From the NCBI RefSeq assembly GCF_013426205.1, contig NC_089422.1, forward strand, positions 6,386,001 through 6,450,000: a stretch of 64,000 nucleotides of DNA, given 5' to 3'. Source of the stretch: Metarhizium brunneum (Eukaryota > Ascomycota > Sordariomycetes > Hypocreales > Clavicipitaceae). The notes below the pieces were generated by a model that made no database searches, had not been told where the DNA came from, and saw only the letters and a program-made list of their open reading frames with translations. Every line of letters starts with the position of its first letter. Position 1 is the stretch's first letter. Shown here in pieces: positions 58,163 through 64,000 of this stretch. Position numbers and translations under genes: made by a program.

Positions 58163-61100
58163 GCTGGATGCTCTTGGAGCAGCTTACGCTTCAACACATG
58201 GGTCCTCGTGGCTGCCGTCTTGTGCCATTTCCCCAGTGCCCTCATTAGCTGATGATATATTTTTTTTTTTGGCTATACTCGGTTGAGTCCCTTTTGTATA
58301 TTGTTAGATCTGACCTCAACTTGTATGGGCCGTCTCGACCACGTCTGATTCGCGTGGTAGACTTGTCCTGGCTAGGTCGTAATATTCCCCTTGTGCCTTC
58401 AATGCTCCTTCTAGCACTTGCATTCAACATCTTACACAAGACTCTTCAACATTTTCAACACGCTCAAAATTCCTCACGTCATACAAAATGTCCGACATGC
58501 TGTTCAAAATAAACCTCATCCCGCTATAGTGTATGGGCGTACTTGCAACGGTCCCCGGACATACCCTCTCTTCACATTTTTCCTGATCTGTGTCGGCAAA
58601 CTTTGCGCCATGCAAGATCGCGCCACTTTTGGCAACAAGTAGTACCAGACATCTTCAGGATCAGGGATCCTAGGAGACATTGAAGCAAAAACTGGGGCTC
58701 GAAATCTGCGACAAGGACCAGTTTCTCGGCACACAGAAGCGAAAAGCAAGGGTATGTAATCATGGCACATGTGCAGTATGTATAGATTTGTTTGCCGAGT
58801 TCCCGCAGTTGATATGTAAAGTAGTATTCTAGAACATGGGACTACGGCCATTCTCTTGGCACTGCCCAATCTTTGGGCCGCGACATGGGATGTTTGGGCT
58901 GGGATGTCAGAGTTCCCAAGGTTTCCAGGGCGGTTGAGCAAGTCGGGATACCCATTATGGAATAGCAGCATCATCGATGGCTCCATCACAGGGGGCCGTG
59001 CCAGGCTGGGGCTAGATGAGATGAGGAAAACGAATCCATGGGTTATTATTATTCCCAGGCCAATAATAATTTGGGAGTTCCGATATCGAAATGCAGCTTT
59101 GCCCGCTCATCAAGCACTCCGGACTGCACCATGGAGCCTCAACATTCAAGTTTGCCGATAAAGGCATGAATTGCTGCCGCCAACGGTCGCATAAAGCTCC
59201 AACCCAAACCGGTGGAAATTCGAATTTCAACTATTCCATCGAGGACGTGGTTCAAGACAGGATGGCCGGGAACACTAATGGCCTTTGATGTATTAGTAAT
59301 GGCACGCTGAACGCAATAGCATCGAGGCATTTCCTGTAGCACGCTGATGAATGTGCGACGTGGGCGCATGTCTAGTTCCTTTGCCAGTGCGTCTTTTCAT
59401 ACTTGGCCATAATCTCCAAGCCCCGTTATCCTCCATCCGACATTGGCTTGCCGTGTTCAAGTCCCCAAAAGGACCATGGTGCAATCGCCAAACGCAGCTC
59501 CCTTGCCATGATCCAATGTAGCCAATCTATCGAGGATAAGCCGGGCAACCTGGTTTCCTTGCCCAGGTCCCTGTCGTCTAGCTTGACTGGGATGCTTGCT
59601 ACGGACAACATTCACTCTGGAACAACTCGGCCCTCGGCCACATCAACGCGAGGCAAGTACTCCGTAGCAAGCACGGTAATTTATTGTTTCCTCGACGCCA
59701 CGACTGCTTGGTTGGCAGAAAAATACGGAGTAGCGACGGAGAAAAACAAGAAAGCAAAAATAGCGGGCACGTCATGACGGTGCTCGCCTTGCGCGACTCA
59801 TCGTCGAATTACTCCACGGTGGGATGGTCGTGTGTCATGGCAAAACCCCACCAGAGCTTCGTAATAATTGTACATACGTACTCGCATCGATTCGTGCTGT
59901 CCCAAAGTCTTCTTCGCCGTACTCCGTACATTTTGCATGAACAGGCAAGGCTGACCCCGCTGTGCGCCGTGGCCAATGCCAAGTGCACCTGAACACCAAG
60001 CACTTTGGTTACGCAGCTGCCTGCACAGACAAACTTGGGCCTCTGGCCCATGACGGTCTTGAATGATCTGCTTGTTTGTCAGCTTTGATTCCCCTCCCTT
60101 CCGTCCCTACACTGTCGCCTGCACGTGCCGCAAGAGCCGTGCAAGCCATGCTGCCGTGATGTATAAGTGGGTCCGCCAAGGCCGAGCGCCTCAGGGCGCT
60201 GCATGTCAATCGGGGGCCGGGATCGATACCGTGCAAAACGGGACCCGCAGTGGACCTGCAGCCGACCGCCACTTACCAGCCTGATGGAAGTCTAAAACTC
60301 TGATCGTCAAACGTCGACGTCTCTTCGCCTCTTGATAAGGACTGTCGGCCTCAGATTTGCCGGGATCGTCTTGTTTTTCTAGAAACCCACAAAAAAAATC
60401 TACGTCATGCTATTTTTGCCCACTAGGAACCGCCCGTTTCATCACGGACAATCGTATGTATGTATACCGTCACAGATCTGCTTCTGCACCCTCCGACTCG
60501 GCGTAGAAAGAAGACAAGGCAGGTTCAGCTATTGGGCAACCCAATCATGTGAATTCTCGAGTTCCTTCCTTGTCTCGAGGCTCCAGTTATCATGTATCTT
60601 TCTTGCAACACCCTTCTCCACCATGAAGAGGAGGAAGGAACGGAACAAGAAACGCTAATTGAAAGAGCAGGTGCGGTCCGGATGTCTAGCCTCCTACTCT
60701 CGGCCTCCTTGCCTCCCACCTCCCCCCCCCAAAAAAAAGTGTCCACAAATACGATGTCTCTATCTGACTTCTCCGCCTGTGCAAAACACCAACGTACAAA
60801 CCGGTCGATGCTTTGCCCAGTCTCGTCGCAGCATCCCAACATGAGGTGTATCAGTGACCCACATACTCGAGTCCTTCCGATGTATCTGGCTTGTTAGTCA
60901 GGGTCAGGTAACTAGGCCTTCATCATCGCCATTTTTAATCCTTTCCCTGGGACCACAGCGACCCTCTTTTCCTCTCCCAACGTTGCGTCGCCGCGCCTCA
61001 GTTGCTACCGATCCAGGGAAAATAACTAGATTTTGCCTTGATGGATTGGGGCTTCGGGTTTGCGCGTCCCTGGGCCCCGGTGTTATGCCCCCCCCCTTGT

Positions 61101-61292
61101 ACTTAGCTTCCTTAAATGCCATTGCTAAGAGTACATATTTCATGGCCAGATTTTCTCTTTTCTCCTCTCCTCCTCCCCTCTTCTCTCATCCCCCGTAAAA
61201 CAAAAGCTCTCCATTTCTCATGATATATCGGTTAAACTAGCTCTGAGACCTGTCTCAGGGCCAACCACACCCAAGATTCTTCGTTCCCAACC
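58163..61292. other. intergenic, 3.1 kb
   Basis: Upstream region of the PRM10-like gene and the 5' side of the decayed sulfotransferase-like gene. No supportable gene. It contains a C9/A8 homopolymer junction at 60722-60738, similar in kind to 8824-8843. Confidence 0.5.
59658..59938. repeat. cluster of three TACGGAGTA/TACTCCGTA 9-mers
   Basis: Perfect copies at 59658-59666, 59724-59732 and 59930-59938, in mixed orientation. Confidence 0.8.
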
Positions 61293-64000
61293 ATGGCGCC
61301 TGACCCCACCTCTATCGACAACTCCAATGACAACTCCAACACCAACACCAACACTGCCAGTACGCCAAACCGGAAGACCAAGAAGCGAGTCGTCTGGCAT
61401 TCAAGCAGTCAGGACTATGGGAAAGCAGAGGCAGAGGGGACCTCACCGGATTCTCCGGCCGACGGTGGAGGCACCACGAGCACCAACACATCTCTAGCCC
61501 CGGCCAGTACAAATGCTGCTGCAGCCGCAGACTCGACTTTACATTCAACCGTGGCTACATCTACCAGTAACAGCGGGAATACAAGCGGCAATGGAAGTGG
61601 CACGCCCATTCCTATACTAGGCGTGAAAGACCTCAGATCGGAGCCAGGTTCACCTGGGCTGTTCTCTACACCTCCCGGGGCGCCTGACGCCGTGGAATTG
61701 AGAATGGCCCTCAACTTGGTCCTGACTGAAGAAGAGAGCCGGAGGGAAGAGCAGAGCTTCTTGTCTGTAGCCACCCCTCGAGCTCCAAGACCCGCTCTGA
61801 GACGTAATACAAGTTATGATGATCCGGAGGAACGCGAGAGGGCGGACCAAGCGGAGAGTCGGGTCACTGAGCGTCAGCTTCGCTCCATGAATGACGCACG
61901 CCAACGAGCAGATCGCTTGGCGGTATCGGTGGGTAGCTATTCTGCTTCTGGTTCAAGGCGAAACTCGGACGTCGAAGGTTCATTCCAGCCGCTCATCCGC
62001 GACTCAGATGATCATGGGAGCTCTTTCGCAGACGATGCTACTGTGACATCTGATGATGACCTCGACAAGGAGCGTTTTAGGTATCGCACCCCCTACAGCC
62101 GCCGACAACGCTTTATTGAAGACCATGACACCGCGGAGTCTCTGGTCAGGTCTCACACACAAAAGGCCGGGAAGAGTAATCTGTTCCACGAAGAGCCTGG
62201 TTCATCTGGCACAAATACACCCGTGTCCCGCCAAACTTATGGCAACGACTATGTCCCCCGTCCTTCAAAGTACAGAGGCGGTATTCTGTCTTCACTATTG
62301 AAGCTTTATCAAGATGATAGAAGAGCCCCGGGCAACAATACCAGCGGGCAACTCACGCCTCTCTCATCTTCAACTCCTGTCATGTCGCCTCGCCCCTCAC
62401 CTCCGACTTCGAGACCTCCTTCTGAAGCTGGAGGATCGAGACCTTCTTCTAGAGCTGGAGGATCTCGACAAAGATTTACTAGTGGTTTGTTCACCAATAA
62501 TCGGGCCCGTCATTCGACGACTTCCCTTACTGAACTTGTAAAGTCTTCTTCGATGTTTGCTGCCCCGGGTTCCAGCGAGATCTCCGACCATTGGTCAGAA
62601 AAGTTTAAAAAAGAAAAAGCCGACAAGTCCCCCAAACCCAAGAAGGAACAGATTCGAATAACAGTTCATATTGCCGGTATAATAGCACGACACCGATATC
62701 TCCTCAAGCTATGCCGGGCCCTCATGCTGTACGGCGCGCCGACGCATCGACTCGAAGAGTACATGACCATGTCATCACGCGTTCTCGAAATCGAAGGGCA
62801 ATTTCTCTACATTCCGTCCTGCATGATTATCAGTTTCGATGACAGCACAACGCATACGGCCGAAGTTAAGGTTGTTCGGGTGCCACAGGGTATCGACCTG
62901 GGAAAGTTGTGCGACGTTCATAATATTTACAAAGACGTTGTTCACGACAAGCTTGGTGTCGAAGAAGCAACAGATGGTTTGCATAAGGTCATGGAAAGGA
63001 AGCCCAAGTTTCACACATGGTTCCGAGTCCTAATGTATGGGATTGCATCTGCCTGTGTGGCGCCGTTTGCCTTCGAAGGTCGATTTATCGACCTCCCTGT
63101 CGCCTTCATTCTGGGATGCATTGTGGGTATGCTTCAACTTGTTTTCGCCCCGAGTAACGAGCTATACGCACACGTTTTCGAGGTTTCCGCCTCGGTTATT
63201 ACTTCCTTCCTCGCCCGAGGCTTCGGATCGATCAACAATGGCCAGTTGTTTTGCTTCAGCACCTTAGCACAAAGTAGCATTGCTTTAATTTTACCTGGTT
63301 ACATGGTCCTGTGCAGTTCGTTGGAACTTCAGAGTCATAATATTGTCGCTGGAAGCGTTCGGATGGTGTATGCCATGATTTACACTCTGTTTCTGGGGTA
63401 TGGAATCACAATCGGAGCTTCATTATATGGAATGATGGATAGCAACGCTACCAGCGAAACTCATTGCAAGGATCCTCTTGATCGGAATTGGTACTTCTTG
63501 TTCGTGCCGGGCTTCACATTATGTCTTTGCATTATCAACCAAGCCAAATGGAGGCAGACACCAGTCATGACCATAATGGCCTTAGCAGGCTTCTGCGTCA
63601 ACAGCTACTGCAGCAAGTACTTTGAAGGAAACAGCCAGATCTCAAATATGTTGGGCGCACTAACAGTCGGTATCCTGGCAAACCTGTACTCAAGGTTGGG
63701 CAGACACATGGAAAACGCTTGGTTGGATGTTGTGGAGTGGTGGCAGTACCGAGTTAAACCAAGATTTTCGAGACACCGCTGTCGAGATCCTGATGCATGG
63801 TCACTGCCTTCCATGTCAGATCCTGAATCCAACACCGCTTCTCAAAAGAAGCAATGGCGCCAGCCGCGCAAGGTTGGCTACAGCCTTGCAGCCGCCGCTA
63901 TGCTTCCCGCTATCTTCGTACAGGTTCCCTCCGGACTCGCTGCCGGCGGATCGCTGCTGGCTGGCATCACCTCCGCAAATCAACTCACGGGCAACAGCAC
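61293..64000 (+). CDS. PRM10: PRM10-like ThrE-family membrane transporter, 3' end beyond window
   Basis: ATG at 61293 (MAPDPTSIDNSN); the frame is open for 902 codons without a stop to the window edge, so the extreme C-terminus is missing. Residues 1-450 are low-complexity (Ser, Asn, Thr, Pro, with PPTSRPPSEAGG repeats) and probably cytosolic. From about 454 the ThrE core begins: the amphipathic RHRYLLKLCRALMLYGAPTH and RLEEYMTMSSRVLEIEG, then FLYIPSCMIISFDD. About ten transmembrane helices follow from about residue 580, including AFILGCIVGMLQLVFAPS, LILPGYMVLCSSLEL and MLGALTVGILANLYSRLG. The last visible part, FVQVPSGLAAGGSLLAGI, is the usual near-terminal helix. Bacterial ThrE exports threonine and serine; yeast Prm10 is pheromone-regulated with unknown substrate. 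No intron is needed in the visible part. Confidence 0.93.
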   Translation, partial: MAPDPTSIDNSNDNSNTNTNTASTPNRKTKKRVVWHSSSQDYGKAEAEGTSPDSPADGGGTTSTNTSLAPASTNAAAAADSTLHSTVATSTSNSGNTSGNGSGTPIPILGVKDLRSEPGSPGLFSTPPGAPDAVELRMALNLVLTEEESRREEQSFLSVATPRAPRPALRRNTSYDDPEERERADQAESRVTERQLRSMNDARQRADRLAVSVGSYSASGSRRNSDVEGSFQPLIRDSDDHGSSFADDATVTSDDDLDKERFRYRTPYSRRQRFIEDHDTAESLVRSHTQKAGKSNLFHEEPGSSGTNTPVSRQTYGNDYVPRPSKYRGGILSSLLKLYQDDRRAPGNNTSGQLTPLSSSTPVMSPRPSPPTSRPPSEAGGSRPSSRAGGSRQRFTSGLFTNNRARHSTTSLTELVKSSSMFAAPGSSEISDHWSEKFKKEKADKSPKPKKEQIRITVHIAGIIARHRYLLKLCRALMLYGAPTHRLEEYMTMSSRVLEIEGQFLYIPSCMIISFDDSTTHTAEVKVVRVPQGIDLGKLCDVHNIYKDVVHDKLGVEEATDGLHKVMERKPKFHTWFRVLMYGIASACVAPFAFEGRFIDLPVAFILGCIVGMLQLVFAPSNELYAHVFEVSASVITSFLARGFGSINNGQLFCFSTLAQSSIALILPGYMVLCSSLELQSHNIVAGSVRMVYAMIYTLFLGYGITIGASLYGMMDSNATSETHCKDPLDRNWYFLFVPGFTLCLCIINQAKWRQTPVMTIMALAGFCVNSYCSKYFEGNSQISNMLGALTVGILANLYSRLGRHMENAWLDVVEWWQYRVKPRFSRHRCRDPDAWSLPSMSDPESNTASQKKQWRQPRKVGYSLAAAAMLPAIFVQVPSGLAAGGSLLAGITSANQLTGNS

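Overview
The window looks like nuclear DNA of a filamentous ascomycete, most likely a sordariomycete of the order Hypocreales. Introns are short (53-94 bp, one of 292 bp) with GT..AG ends and CTAAC/CTGAC-like branch points. Gene order is eukaryotic and unlinked, and the proteins are fungal families: a fungal-type CSC1 channel, a secretory LIP lipase, PAM17, SLX9, UBA4 and PRM10. The genus is inference; no rRNA or tRNA gene was found that would fix it.

Layout. 1-1056: end of an F-box gene broken by a nonsense codon. 1895-4679: CSC1/OSCA-like channel (4 exons). 4680-12312: a 7.6 kb stretch with no supportable gene. 12313-13157: small single-pass membrane protein. 13968-18759: glycogen debranching enzyme. 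19388-20491: a possible decayed gene. 21163-23050: DHA2-type MFS exporter. 26798-28261: secreted lipase. 28555-29929: NAD-dependent glycerol-3-phosphate dehydrogenase. 31098-32150: membrane-anchored gamma-glutamylcyclotransferase-like protein. 33167-35744: large disordered nuclear-looking orphan. 36432-37835: relic zone with an HNH-nuclease-family fragment and a cupin gene that lost its middle. 39341-40446: Ulp1-type deneddylase, followed in frame by 160 stop-free codons. 41637-45280: compact housekeeping block (SLX9, UBA4, PAM17). 46457-48073: chromodomain protein. 48550-50037: RRM protein. 51880-52913: HPP-family membrane protein. 57007-58162: decayed sulfotransferase-like gene. 61293-64000: PRM10/ThrE-type transporter running off the right edge.

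Functional links are loose. Deneddylase (NEDD8) and UBA4 (URM1) both act on ubiquitin-like proteins. GDB1 and GPD1 are central carbon enzymes. The MFS exporter has no biosynthetic cluster beside it. Nothing here is a recognisable secondary-metabolite cluster, CRISPR array or intact transposon.

The strongest unexplained signal is a 9-mer, TACGGAGTA or its complement TACTCCGTA. I count 16 perfect copies, all outside the coding exons modelled here, against about 0.5 expected by chance. They concentrate in gene-poor stretches. A second palindrome, TACCTAGGTA, occurs three times. Gene models below were spliced by eye from reading frames, splice signals and family knowledge, with no database search.
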